Source: Cannabis sativa (lineage: Eukaryota; Streptophyta; Magnoliopsida; Rosales; Cannabaceae). Taken from it: a DNA stretch of 64,000 nt. A program made the translations under genes and the position numbers. This document shows, piece by piece, positions 23,944 through 33,639 of this stretch (its first letter is position 1; every line of letters begins with the position of its first letter). Where the stretch lies: positions 16,200,136 to 16,264,135 of the forward strand of contig NC_083608.1 in NCBI RefSeq assembly GCF_029168945.1, written 5' to 3'. The notes beneath the pieces are model-generated. The model was not told where the DNA came from. It searched no databases and saw only the letters and a list, made by a program, of their open reading frames with translations.

Positions 23944-24408
23944 GTAAGTTTCTTGCATCCTTAGATAATAACATGCTTTCATTTACTTCGTTCGATTTCT
24001 GGGTTCGTACTTCGAGTTCTGAGTGTGTGAGTGTTTTAAGTTCTTTGAGTGTTCTGCTTTATGTTTACTGCCTTAGTTGTAGAATCGCCATTATCATGCC
24101 TCTGTTATAATCGTACAGCTTTGTTGAAGAGAGCCATGTGTTCTTCGTTCAACAGTTGCTTAGGGCATAGAATGGTTTTTCTTTTTTTTTTTCTTTCTTC
24201 TTTTTTTTTTTGTTGCAAAACCACTTTCTGCGATTTCACTGCACCCGACACTTGTTCAGGGATTCTCTCTAGGGTTTCTCATGTGACACGTGTCCGGAGG
24301 GGGCCTCTTTCCAGCGGTTAGGGGACCCCCACTCCCTTTTTCTTGACTTAGGGTTTGGTATGGGACCTAACTGCTGGAATTTTCTTTTTCCCTTTTTGTC
24401 TTTCGCAG
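23944..24408 (+). other. Predicted 5'UTR intron of the antisense gene
   Basis: The donor is ACT|GTAAGT at 23944. The acceptor is TTTTTGTCTTTCGCAG at 24408, preceded by a pyrimidine-rich tract, and only eight bases separate it from the ATG at 24417. The sequence between is T-rich. Splicing is predicted, not shown. Confidence 0.5.
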
Positions 24409-24416
24409 AACACAAA

Positions 24417-27400
24417 ATGTCTGCTTCTGGTTCGAAATCTTCGAAGAAGAAGGGAAAAGACATGGCCACGTTGGAGGAGGTTTCCCTGGGACCTGTTGCC
24501 CAGGAGGGGTATAAATCCCGTGCGACTGGGTGGGAAGCGGCTGAGCTTCGATCCACCTTGACTTGTCCTCACTCAAATTCGGGAGAATATCATAGAAGTC
24601 GCTGGGATCAAACCCTCCACTTCAGGGACCTATCACCGGCCTCCTCGCGACTCAGAGACGCCTAATCATAACTATGACGGCTTCGGGGCTTGGAGCCAGA
24701 CTCATTTGATGGCCGGTGCCATGCTCCCGCTTCAAGATTACTTTGTTAATTTCCTTGTATTTGTCGGCCTTGCGCCATACCAACTCATTCCTCAAGCTTA
24801 CCGCCTGCTCTCAGGCTTATTTATTTTTTATACCGCCCACGGCTGGGGGTCTCCCAGCCCGGCGGAAATTTTGTATTTTTACGAACTTGTATCCGTCCCC
24901 AAGAAAGGGGACAAACTTAAGGATGGTTTTTATGGGTTCCGGATTCACCCTGCTAACGAGGGGGTGGTTCCGTACAATAGGCAGACTCACGTTAAGGAGT
25001 ACCGCCACCGCTTTTTCTTCTCCTCCGGGTTCAGGGCCGTGGACCACCCGGAGCTTCTCACGGAGTGGGTGCGGATCCCACCTTACCAGCGGACGCCTCC
25101 TACTCAGGCTTTCCTCCGAAGGGCCCAAGCCTTTGCCTCCTATGACCGCGCCGATCTTGATGTCGGGGGCCTAGTCACCACGGAGAATTGTAGGAAGGCC
25201 AAACTTATCCTTTCTCACCAATCCGTGGAGGACTCCAACCTCTCACGGGTCATCTGCCCCAACGTGAGGGCGCCGGTTGCGGAGAAGGCCTTCCGGGATG
25301 AGCTCATTGCCACGGCAGAGAAGAAGTACCAAGATTATCTCTACCGGAAGGCCCAGGAGAAAGCATACTCTCAGGCCCAGGCTGCCTCTGGGAGAGGACT
25401 TCGCGTGGGGAGTCCGGTGGTGCGAAGGAGCCAAGCCATTGCCGGGAAGTCCGAGGCTAAATTTTTTGACAAGATTCTTCAAGAAGAGATTGGGGATCGT
25501 CCTGCCAGGAGGCCCCTTCGTATTGAAGATTCTTCCGAGAAGCAGACTTCCCGGCCACAGCTTTCGGTCCCCGAACCAAACTCGGGGGCTCCCGGTGCTA
25601 GCACCTCCGGTGCCGGCGGTAAGTCTCCCTTGATAATTCGTTATGTTCTTCCCGTTGATGAATACACCAGTCGTAGGCCCGTAGGGTTCGACGAGCGTCT
25701 TCGTAGATTTAAGATGCCGTCGACCCAGTGGGGGGATCGTTTGAAGGAATTTTATTTTTCGAACTTAGGAGATTACCTAGGTCGGTCCCGGATGGGCTCC
25801 GGCCCTCCGGAACCTATTCCCTTAGGTCCATCAGCTTACATAACGTCCAGCTGGTTCCGTCCCTCGGACAGTTATCTCGGAGATGACGCCACCAGCATTA
25901 AAGTTCAGGACTTTGCTAGGGCTGAATTAGGAAGTTCGGGTAGGAGTAGCTTATTTGTTATGTCTTGTATAAGCGGTTCCTCACGGTCTTCTAACACTTG
26001 CTTATTTTGTGAATCAGGTATCTCCATGGATGCCATCCTGGACCAGCTTGCTGGAGTTCATACTCTCGTGGCTCCTCCGGCCTTTACCTCTTCTCCCCCG
26101 GCCCCTTCCTTGAAGGTTTCTTCCAGCGCTCCCCCCGACACTATTGACTTAGTGGATGACGAGGAGGTGCTCCCGGGAGAAGGCCACGGGAAGGGATGGG
26201 ACTTCTCGGAGGGAGCCGCTGAGGGTGCGGGAGAGCCCCGAGCCCTTCCGGAGGAAGCTGAGGAGGGCGAAGGGGAGCATGAGGTGGCTCTGATTCGTAA
26301 GCGCAAGGGCAAGATGATTGCCCAGGATGAGTCCAAGAAACCTCGGAGGGCCGACACTCCTGCTCATGGTCTGGACGGCGGGGTTTCCCCCATGGAGGAA
26401 AATCCTGCTCCTCCCAACATCGTGCTTACCCCGATTCCGGGGGACGAGGTGAGGCAGGAGCTTCGAATAGCCAAGCATAACTATGCTATGGATGAGTACT
26501 CCCGGGGGTACGCCGAAGTGGAAGCCCTTAGGAGGATTCTGCGAGCTGAGGTTGAGGCGAGCATCAACCACCCGGAATACCAGGATCCGTGGGACCTTAA
26601 TCTGGACCCCTTATCGGACTGGTTCTGTCGCTTCCTAGGGCCTACCTTGGCTCCTTTTGCCGTGGAGATGACCGGCGAGTTCGCTTCTCAGCTCACCCGT
26701 TGCGCGCCTAAGCGGTTTGCCACTTGCGCTTCCCTGAACTCCATCTTCCAGGTTCAGGATCTCAACCATTCTCTCACGGTGGTAAGTACTTTGCAATTTC
26801 TGCTTTTCCTTTTATATTTTATTTTTCCCTTTGAGAAATTCCTCCTTCTTATGCTTGCATTATGGTTCAGCTTGCTGCTGAGGCTGGCCGCCTCTCCAAG
26901 AACATCATAAACCATGGCTTCGTTCTGTCTGACTTTGGGGACATGAACGATGTCAGGAAGGTCCTTCAGGACCTCACAGCGGAGAGGCAGATCTACCAGG
27001 AGGCTGCCGAGCGCCAGGAGGCGACTGCCAAGGCCAAGGAAGAGGAGGCCAAACGGAGGGAGGCTCAGGCGGAGGCCATGATCCGGGACGAGGCTCAGCG
27101 GAGGGACAGGATGGAGGCCCATCATCAGGAGGAACTAAGGACTCAAACCGAGGCTGCTGAGAAGGCCAGGCGAGACCTCCGGGAGGCCAGGGAGGCTTTG
27201 GATGAAATGGTCGCCAAAGTGAGATCTTTAAAGGAAACTCACCAGGCGGACATAGAGTCCAAGGCCGCTCTAGCTGCGGAGCTGAAGGAGCTTAGGGATT
27301 TCAAAGAACAATCCACCAGGAAGGCCAAGAGGGCCGAGCTCCTCTCTCCCGTTTCCTGCGCCCGGTGCCCGAAGCGCTTCGATGATGGTGTCTGCATGGC

Positions 27401-27545
27401 TTGGTCCACCAATGATCAGAATATCAAGCTTACTTTTTATCCCAAACCCGAGGAAATGATTGCCAAATTTCGGGAAAAGAAGAAGAAGCTTGATGCCGCG
27501 CTAGAGGCGCGTATTGGACCTCGCCTTCCTCCGCGGGCTGACTGA
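24417..27545 (+). CDS. Antisense additional ORF of the gypsy element (Transposase_28/PMD-like), spliced, one frameshift
   Basis: This protein is encoded opposite to gag-pol. It starts MSASGSKSSKKKGKD, a basic N-terminus. The reading frame shifts by one base between 24562 and about 24590; the new frame then runs without a stop to the last intron. The core (GTYHRPPRDSETPNHNYDGF, then LPLQDYFVNFLVFVGLAPYQ, ILYFYELVSVP and FYGFRIHP) is the 'putative gypsy type transposon' domain found in many plant repeats. After it come a Ser/Pro/Gly-rich acidic region, a basic patch (RKRKGK), and a C-terminal coiled coil rich in Glu, Ala and Arg. Two introns are predicted: 25940-26017 (78 nt, T-rich, in frame if retained) and 26782-26870 (GTG|GTAAGT to TGGTTCAG). 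The function is unknown. The frameshift suggests that this copy is damaged. Confidence 0.7.
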
Positions 27546-28025
27546 GCTGCCGTACAACTGACCAAGATTCCACCCGCTTCTTTTATAACTCTTTTTTTTT
27601 TTGTTTGTACATATTTGCTGCTGCCTTAGAACAATTTACATATAGGTAGCAGCTTTCATCTGAAGGGGAGACAATTATATTTTAAGGCCTGTCCCCGGGC
27701 CGTTTATATGTATATGACCTGCCCTTTGGGCTAGGATATTTTTTATGCGATCTTTTTTTTTTTTGTCACACTTATGTTTTTTAACCTGTCCTTTGGATCA
27801 GGGTTTTTATACTTATGCTTTTTATTTTTGTGCATACTCTTTGACCTGCCCTTTGGGTCAGGATATTTTACTTAGTTTGTTTTTTGTTTGTCCGTGCGGT
27901 ATACCCTAGTACCCCGCTGAGTGGCATAGAAACTTTGTTTTTAAGGCACTCAGTTTTATTTAATATAGAGGAGGTATACATTTGGACGGTACAAACCCTT
28001 TGAACAAAATCTAAGTTTTAATTCG
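27546..28025. repeat. Spacer between the antisense gene and pol, with imperfect repeats
   Basis: The two genes converge on this 480-bp spacer. It holds three imperfect copies of a unit near GACCTGCCCTTTGGGCTAGGATATTTT, at about 27716, 27783 and 27842, plus a related CCTGTCCCCGGGCC at 27691. Each contains a short inverted repeat (CCTGCCCTTTGGG). T runs at 27590-27602 and 27752-27763 follow the antisense stop. It probably serves as shared 3' end DNA; no ORF is recognised. Confidence 0.5.
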
Positions 28026-28883
28026 CTACTGGTAATATTTTCTGAGGTGATCGGCATTCCAGGCTCTTGGGACGGTGGTTCCGTCCATTCTTTTTAGTTT
28101 GTAAGTGCCAGAACCGATCTCGTCCTCGATCTCATATGGTCCCTCCCAATTTGGTCCAAGTACCCCCACTCCGGGTTCTTGGGTGGCTGGAAAAACCCTT
28201 CTTAGGACCATATCCCCAATAGCGAATTTTCTGTTTTTAACCTTGGAGTTAAAATACTTGGTCACCTTCTTTTGATAAGCAGCCATCCGTATTTGAGACT
28301 CATCCCAGAGTTCTTCGACTTGATCCAAAGCTTCTTGGAGCAGTGCCTGATTAGTGGCAGGATCGTAAGTCGTCCTCCTGTGGGATGGGAATAATGTTTC
28401 CACCGGGACCATTGCTTCACAACCGTACGCCATTGAGAACGGCGAGTGGCCGGTTGTGGTTCTGGGGGTCGTCCGGTAGGCCCATAATACCCTTGGCAAT
28501 TCTTCAGGCCAGTTATTTTTACAGGCCAGCAGCTTCTTCTTCAAGGTGACCTTTAGGATTTTATTGACCGCTTCCGCCTGGCCGTTTGTTTGAGGCCTGG
28601 CTACCGCGGAGAAGCTTTTCACTACTCCGTGTTGGTTGCAGAAGTCAGTAAATTCCTCGCAATCGAATTGCTTTCCATTGTCTGAGACTATTTTGTGAGG
28701 CAAGCCGTATCGACACACTATGTTTTTGATAACAAAGTCCAATGCCTTCTTAGCAGTTATTGTCTTCATAGGCTCAGCCTCTGTCCATTTGGTGAAGTAG
28801 TCTACTGCTACTATTGCATACTTTACCCCTCCTTTTCCCGTAGGTAGAGACCCGATGAGATCTATTCCCCAGACCGCGAAGGG
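28026..28883 (-). CDS. Gypsy pol segment: integrase core, downstream of a nonsense codon
   Basis: An open reading frame continuing pol after a TGA at 28884-28886. It holds the integrase core: FAVWGIDLIG near the break, then VAVDYFTKW with the first catalytic Asp, IVSDNGKQFD with the second, and the Glu in QTNGQAEAVN. A C-terminal part with VLRRVFP and LGPNWEGPYEI follows, ending in DHLRKYYQ and a stop. An ATG at 28769 lies inside the core and is not a natural start. Integrase inserts the element's DNA copy. Confidence 0.85.
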   Translation of the reverse strand, partial: PFAVWGIDLIGSLPTGKGGVKYAIVAVDYFTKWTEAEPMKTITAKKALDFVIKNIVCRYGLPHKIVSDNGKQFDCEEFTDFCNQHGVVKSFSAVARPQTNGQAEAVNKILKVTLKKKLLACKNNWPEELPRVLWAYRTTPRTTTGHSPFSMAYGCEAMVPVETLFPSHRRTTYDPATNQALLQEALDQVEELWDESQIRMAAYQKKVTKYFNSKVKNRKFAIGDMVLRRVFPATQEPGVGVLGPNWEGPYEIEDEIGSGTYKLKRMDGTTVPRAWNADHLRKYYQ

Positions 28884-30764
28884 TCAGGGGCTGGTCATCA
28901 AGGTGATCTCATTTGGAGGAGCTCTCGGTATGTTCGCGTACCTTTGGCACGAGTCACACTTTTGGACATAGTCTATACAATCTTTTTTCATTGTTGGCCA
29001 GAAGTACCCTTGCCTCAATATTTTCTTTGAGAGGCTGGGTCCTCCCGTATGATCTCCACAGAACCCTTCATGGACCTCTAGCATGATTTGTCTAGCTTCA
29101 GGGTCCGATACACACCTTAAATAAGGCATGCTGAGTCCTCTCCGGTAGAGAATTTGGTCCATCATTATATAACGATGAGCCTGATACTGAATCTTTCGAG
29201 ACAGTGCCCTTTCTTGGGGCAACTCACCTGTGGTTATGTATTTTATGATGGGGACCATCCAGCTGGGTTCTTGCCCAACCGTTAGTGTGGTCTCTTTTAT
29301 TTTGATGCTTGGCTCTGCCAAGCGTTCCACTGGTACTATCCCCAGCTCTTCGATTTCACTGTCCGAGGCTAACTTAGCCAGACAGTCCGCATGAGCGTTC
29401 TTCTCTCGGGGGATTCTTTTTATTTTATAGTCCGCGAACTCGTGGAGCAGTTCTCGGACTATTGTTACGTACGCGGCCATCCGCTCGCCGCGAGTTTGGT
29501 ATTCTCCGGATACCTGGTTTACGACCAGTTGAGAGTCACTGTAGACTTCCACTCTTTTGGCTCCTACAGCTTTGGCCAATTTCAGCCCTACTATCAGGGC
29601 TTCATATTCGGCTTCATTGTTTGAAGCTGTGAAGTTGAATCGGAGTGCTGCCTGGAGCCGCAATCCAGTAGGTGATATCATAGCCACTCCGGCTCCCGAA
29701 CTGTTCTCATTAAAAGCTCCGTCTACAAACACCCTCCAAGTGGGGATTGGCGGTACCGGCGTATCAGCTGTTGCCTCGACTTCATTACATTCAGTGATGA
29801 AGTCTGCCAAGGCTTGGCCTTTTATGGAAATCCGGGGTACGTAATGTAAGTCGAATTGACTCAGCTCCATCGCCCACTTGAGGAGTCTTCCGGATGCTTC
29901 AGGCTTCTGGAGAACTTGCCGGAGCGGATGGTTGGTCAAGATTTTGATCGGATGGGCTTGGAAGTATGGCCTCAGCTTCCTTGATGCCACCAGGAGGCAG
30001 AATACTAATTTTTCAATGACTGGGTACCTTGTCTCGGCCCCTATCATGCGCTTACTGACATAGTACACCGGGTGCTGAATTTTTTCTTCCTCCCCGACCA
30101 AGGCAGCGCTAACCGCGTGCTCGGAGACGGCCAAGTAAAGGAACAAGTCTTCTCCAAGGACGGGTTTTGATAGGATAGGGGGTTTGGCCATGTGGTCTTT
30201 TAACCTCTTGAATGCCTCCTCGCATTCATCCGACCATTCGAACTTTTGGCACTTCTTCAGTACGTTGAAGAAGGGTATGCACTTGTCCGTGGAGCGTGAG
30301 ATAAAGCGGCTCAGTGCAGCTACCTTTCCGGTCAAGCTCTGTACGTCTTTATGCTTCTTGGGGGATGGCATGTCCAGGAGAGCTTGGATTTTCTCCGGGT
30401 TTGCTTCGATCCCCCTTTGGCTGACTATGAAGCCTAGGAATTTTCCTGACTTGACCCCAAAGGTGCACTTTTTCGGGTTGAGCTTCATACCGTATCTCCG
30501 GACGACTTCGAAACATTCTTCTAAGTCGCTTGCATGGCTGTTGCATGCTTTGGATTTGACGAGCATGTCGTCTACATATACCTCCATGTTTCGTCCCAGG
30601 AGGCTTTTAAACATCCGGTTAACCATTCTTTGATAGGTTGCTCCGGAGTTTTTCAGTCCGAAAGGCATGACTAGGTAGCAGTATACCCCCTTATCGGTCC
30701 TGAAGCTAGTGCACTCCTGGTCTGCCGTATGCATTTTTATTTGGTTGTACCCAAAGATAGGCAT
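28884..30764 (-). CDS. Gypsy pol segment: reverse transcriptase, RNase H, integrase zinc finger
   Basis: This frame holds most of the reverse transcriptase, including LVMPFGLKNSGATYQ and the catalytic YVDDMLVKS near 30565. It continues into an RT-linked RNase H remnant (LYLAVSEHAVSAALV, VYYVSKRM) and a second RNase H domain of the Tat kind (WRVFVDGAFNENSSGAG, EAEYEALIVGL, VYSDSQLVVNQV, NAHADCLAKLA). The HHCC finger of integrase follows (HEGFCGDHTGG through CDSCQRYA). It ends at a TGA in MTSP*PFAVWGIDL, where a Trp codon TGG is expected; one G-to-A change explains it. The ATG at 30764 is not natural: the upstream RT part lies in another frame. Confidence 0.88.
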   Translation of the reverse strand: MPIFGYNQIKMHTADQECTSFRTDKGVYCYLVMPFGLKNSGATYQRMVNRMFKSLLGRNMEVYVDDMLVKSKACNSHASDLEECFEVVRRYGMKLNPKKCTFGVKSGKFLGFIVSQRGIEANPEKIQALLDMPSPKKHKDVQSLTGKVAALSRFISRSTDKCIPFFNVLKKCQKFEWSDECEEAFKRLKDHMAKPPILSKPVLGEDLFLYLAVSEHAVSAALVGEEEKIQHPVYYVSKRMIGAETRYPVIEKLVFCLLVASRKLRPYFQAHPIKILTNHPLRQVLQKPEASGRLLKWAMELSQFDLHYVPRISIKGQALADFITECNEVEATADTPVPPIPTWRVFVDGAFNENSSGAGVAMISPTGLRLQAALRFNFTASNNEAEYEALIVGLKLAKAVGAKRVEVYSDSQLVVNQVSGEYQTRGERMAAYVTIVRELLHEFADYKIKRIPREKNAHADCLAKLASDSEIEELGIVPVERLAEPSIKIKETTLTVGQEPSWMVPIIKYITTGELPQERALSRKIQYQAHRYIMMDQILYRRGLSMPYLRCVSDPEARQIMLEVHEGFCGDHTGGPSLSKKILRQGYFWPTMKKDCIDYVQKCDSCQRYANIPRAPPNEITLMTSP

Positions 30765-32779
30765 CCATGAAAGACAAAGAAATTTTTAAATCCGGACGTG
30801 GCGTCTACCATCTGGTCGATCCTGGGTAGCGGGAAGCAGTCCTTTGGGCAGGCTTTGTTTAGATCTGTGAAATCTATACAAACCCGCCAAGTCCCGTTCG
30901 GCTTGGGCACCAGGACCGGATTGGCCAGCCATTCCGGATAGTACACGTCGCGGATCATGCCACTGGACAAAAGTTTGTCCACCTCTTTCTCTAAGGCCTC
31001 GGCTTTCACCGAGTCGAGCGGGCGTCTCTTTTGCTGTACAGGGGGCATGTCCGGGTTGACATTGAGTACATGGGTGATGACATGAGGGCTTATGCCGGTC
31101 ATGTCTTCTTGGCGCCATGCAAAGATGTCGATGGCGCCCTTCAGTGTTTTTATTATTTTGTCTTTTTCCTCCGGATCCAGGCTTTTCCCTATCCGGAGTA
31201 CTTTAGTGGAGTCGTCGTCGCACACTGGTATTTCTTCGACGTCCTCCATTGGTTCCACGACCCTTTCGGACCCTATGCGAGGATCCAGCTCATCCTCTTC
31301 AGCCTTCTCTATTTCAGGGGATTCCCGGACCATGAGTATAGGTAGGTGGGTGGCAACATTGTAACATTGCCTGGCCTCTCCCTGATTTCCCCTCACAGTT
31401 CCGACTCCGGCTTCCTGGGTAGGGAATTTCAGGCACAGGTGTCGGATTGAAGTAATCGCACCAAAGTCCACTAGGGCCGGTCGGCCTAGGATCGCGTTGT
31501 AAGCTGTTGGACAGTCTACCACCACGAAGGTGCAATACTTAAATGTGCTCTGGGGGGTATCCGGGCACAGGGTAACCGGGAGCCTTACTTTTCCCATCGG
31601 GATTAGCGTCGTCCCGTTAAACCCTGTGAGCTGTGACCCACTAGGCGAGAGGTCCCGGTCGGTCAACCCTATCGCAGTGAAGGCTTCTTTGAAGAGCAAG
31701 TTCACGGAACTCCCATTGTCAATCAGGACCCTAGCCACCACTTTATTTGCGATGGGGGTCTCTATGACCAGCGGGTCGTGGTGAGGAAAACGCACCGTCT
31801 TGGCGTCTTCTTCCGTGAACGTTATGGGTTGGTCCATTAGCCGAGGCCTTTGAGCTGGGAGTTGAGTAACCTCCCACACCTCACTGTGTTTCGTGGCCTC
31901 GGCATATCGTTTTCGCTCCTTGCGAGTGTTTCCTCCAATATGGGGACCTCCGGAGATCATGGCTACCCGTCCATTAGGCCGGGGCGGTAGTCCGGGGATA
32001 TGCTGGGCGTCACCTGCGGGAGTAGCTGGAGGCAATACTCCTGCTGTACCCCCTGGCGTTCCCGGAGGCATACCCCCGGCCACCTGCCCTGGATTAAGGT
32101 GGGGCAACCTATTTTTGATCCACTCATAGAGGTGGCCCAAGCGGATCAGATTTTCAATCTCGTCTTTGAGATTCTTACACTCATTGGTGCTATGACCAAT
32201 GTCGTTGTGGTACTCGCATCTTTTACTCGGATCTCTCCGGGAGCTATCCTTGTACAATGGCTGTGGTCTCCGGTAGTGCGTATTTTGCCTAGTGGCAAAA
32301 TATACACGTTCCTGGGAGTCCGTGAGCTCTGTGTACTGAGTATATTGGGGTGTGTACCCCTTCTTTTGGCGCTTCTCTCCCGTTCGGGTGCTGCCCTTGG
32401 AGGACCTTTTGCTCCTCGACCCCTGGGTAGGGCCTGTCAAGCTAACAAACGGGGCCGCCTGTGAAGGAGCTCGTCCATTCACCCCGGACGGGTTGCCGTA
32501 ATGGGAAGATGCTGGTGCCAAAGCTTGGCCTTGGCTGTACCCGGGAGTAGCAGAGAATTGTATGCCACTCACTTGTGGAGTCGCGGTCGGGACAGTGCCC
32601 GAGGGCGACACTCCGGGCATGTACCCTGCTATCCCGGTGGGATAGTAACCTCCGTAAGCCACGATCTGGGCTTCTTCGAGGTTAATATATTTTTGGACTC
32701 TCTTCTGGAAGTCCTGGAGGCTAGCAGCGCCTTCTTGCTGCAACTCGTTCCAGAAGGGAGTCCCAGTGCGGATTCCTGC
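30737..32779 (-). CDS. Gypsy gag-pol segment: zinc knuckle, protease, start of reverse transcriptase
   Basis: The frame is open from a TAA at 32780-32782 to 30737. It starts AGIRTGTPFWNEL, the end of the gag core. Next is a Pro/Gly/Thr-rich stretch with a basic patch (GSRSKRSSKGSTRTGEKR). A knuckle CEYHNDIGHSTNEC follows, with spacing C-x2-H-x4-H-x4-C. The aspartic protease is at VLIDNGSSVNLLF, with Asp-Asn-Gly in place of the usual Asp-Thr/Ser-Gly. The reverse transcriptase N-terminus is at KPNGTWRVCIDFTDLNKACP. Two one-base shifts between about 30750 and 30786, in the runs AAAAA and CTTTGGG of the coding strand, move RT into the next frame. Confidence 0.85.
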   Translation of the reverse strand, partial: AGIRTGTPFWNELQQEGAASLQDFQKRVQKYINLEEAQIVAYGGYYPTGIAGYMPGVSPSGTVPTATPQVSGIQFSATPGYSQGQALAPASSHYGNPSGVNGRAPSQAAPFVSLTGPTQGSRSKRSSKGSTRTGEKRQKKGYTPQYTQYTELTDSQERVYFATRQNTHYRRPQPLYKDSSRRDPSKRCEYHNDIGHSTNECKNLKDEIENLIRLGHLYEWIKNRLPHLNPGQVAGGMPPGTPGGTAGVLPPATPAGDAQHIPGLPPRPNGRVAMISGGPHIGGNTRKERKRYAEATKHSEVWEVTQLPAQRPRLMDQPITFTEEDAKTVRFPHHDPLVIETPIANKVVARVLIDNGSSVNLLFKEAFTAIGLTDRDLSPSGSQLTGFNGTTLIPMGKVRLPVTLCPDTPQSTFKYCTFVVVDCPTAYNAILGRPALVDFGAITSIRHLCLKFPTQEAGVGTVRGNQGEARQCYNVATHLPILMVRESPEIEKAEEDELDPRIGSERVVEPMEDVEEIPVCDDDSTKVLRIGKSLDPEEKDKIIKTLKGAIDIFAWRQEDMTGISPHVITHVLNVNPDMPPVQQKRRPLDSVKAEALEKEVDKLLSSGMIRDVYYPEWLANPVLVPKPNGTWRVCIDFTDLNKACPKDCFPLPRIDQMVDATSGFKNFFVFHGCLSLGTTK

Positions 32780-33574
32780 TTAGAGAAGCGCAAGCTGTTG
32801 TCCGTCATCGACTTTCTTAGTCTTCGAGGCTTCCTCTCGGAACCTCTTGATGTAATTCTTCAAGGTCTCGGTGGGCAGTTGCTTGATGTTGGTCAAGGCA
32901 CTAACCTCCAAGTTAACCTTCCTGGCGGCGACAAACTGTCTCCGGAAGTTGGTTTGGAGTTTGTTCCAACAACCCACGGATCCTGGTTCCAGCTTTTTGA
33001 ACCATTCCTCCGCTGATCCGCTCAGAGTGAGGGGGAAGCACAAGCATTTGGCGTCATTGCTGACCCGCATGACTGTCATGACACGGTTGAACCGTGACAA
33101 GTGGTCACTGGGATCGGAGTTCCCAGTATATGCCGCCATTTCGGGCATCTTGAAGTTTTTAGGGAGCTCCGCCTCCAGGATATGCTTGGCACATGGCTCC
33201 CGATCCTCGCTGTCCGAGTCGGAGTCGTCTCCCTTTTGCCTCCGGGAGACTCGAGCAATATCTTTTCGAAGTATGGCAAGTTCCGCCATAATCCCTTCGT
33301 TTAAAGTACCCGAGGAAACCACGGGCCTGTATCTTTTTTGGTCAAGGTGATCCCGGAGGTCACCTTGATTCCCATTGATTTGATTTCTCAGATCAATGGG
33401 AGGACATCTCTGTCCTCTTCTTCCTCTACCCCCTGGTTCCTGGTGCACAGAAACGCTTTTCCGGTCCCCTCGATCCTGAGGGCCAAGACCCCCTCTCTGG
33501 GGCTTGCCCCTCTGCGGACCTTTCCCTTTAGGGAAATCTGAGCGGACCCTTCGCGGATCCTGCACCTTTTTCAT
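32780..33574 (-). CDS. Gypsy gag N-terminal segment
   Basis: From the ATG at 33574, 65 bases inside the 5' LTR, this reads 264 residues to a TAA at 32780. A basic, Gly/Arg-rich N-terminus is followed by an acidic stretch (DDSDSDSEDRE) and the retrotransposon gag core (FPLTLSGSAEEWFKKLEPGS to FRRQFVAAR, NIKQLPTETLKNYIKRFREE). The following segment continues in the same frame, so the TAA is a point lesion. Gag forms the particle that packages element RNA. Confidence 0.82.
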   Translation of the reverse strand: MKKVQDPRRVRSDFPKGKGPQRGKPQRGGLGPQDRGDRKSVSVHQEPGGRGRRGQRCPPIDLRNQINGNQGDLRDHLDQKRYRPVVSSGTLNEGIMAELAILRKDIARVSRRQKGDDSDSDSEDREPCAKHILEAELPKNFKMPEMAAYTGNSDPSDHLSRFNRVMTVMRVSNDAKCLCFPLTLSGSAEEWFKKLEPGSVGCWNKLQTNFRRQFVAARKVNLEVSALTNIKQLPTETLKNYIKRFREEASKTKKVDDGQQLALL

Positions 33575-33639
33575 TCGCCCAGGGGTAGAAGTAGGGTTTT
33601 TTGTTTGATTTTCCTCAGCAGGGTGCCTTATAGGGCTAA

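Noticed and set aside
24817..26571. Minus-strand ORFs of 79-140 codons opposite the antisense gene
   Set aside because: The plus frame has the domain, the introns and the coiled coil; these are shadows in GC-richer coding DNA.
28769..28769. Separate integrase gene starting at an internal ATG
   Set aside because: The frame is open upstream to a TGA and continues the pol protein, so the ATG is inside the integrase core.
33575..33639. Primer-binding site next to the 5' LTR of the gypsy element
   Set aside because: No match to a usual tRNA 3' end could be seen in the 65 bases between LTR and gag.
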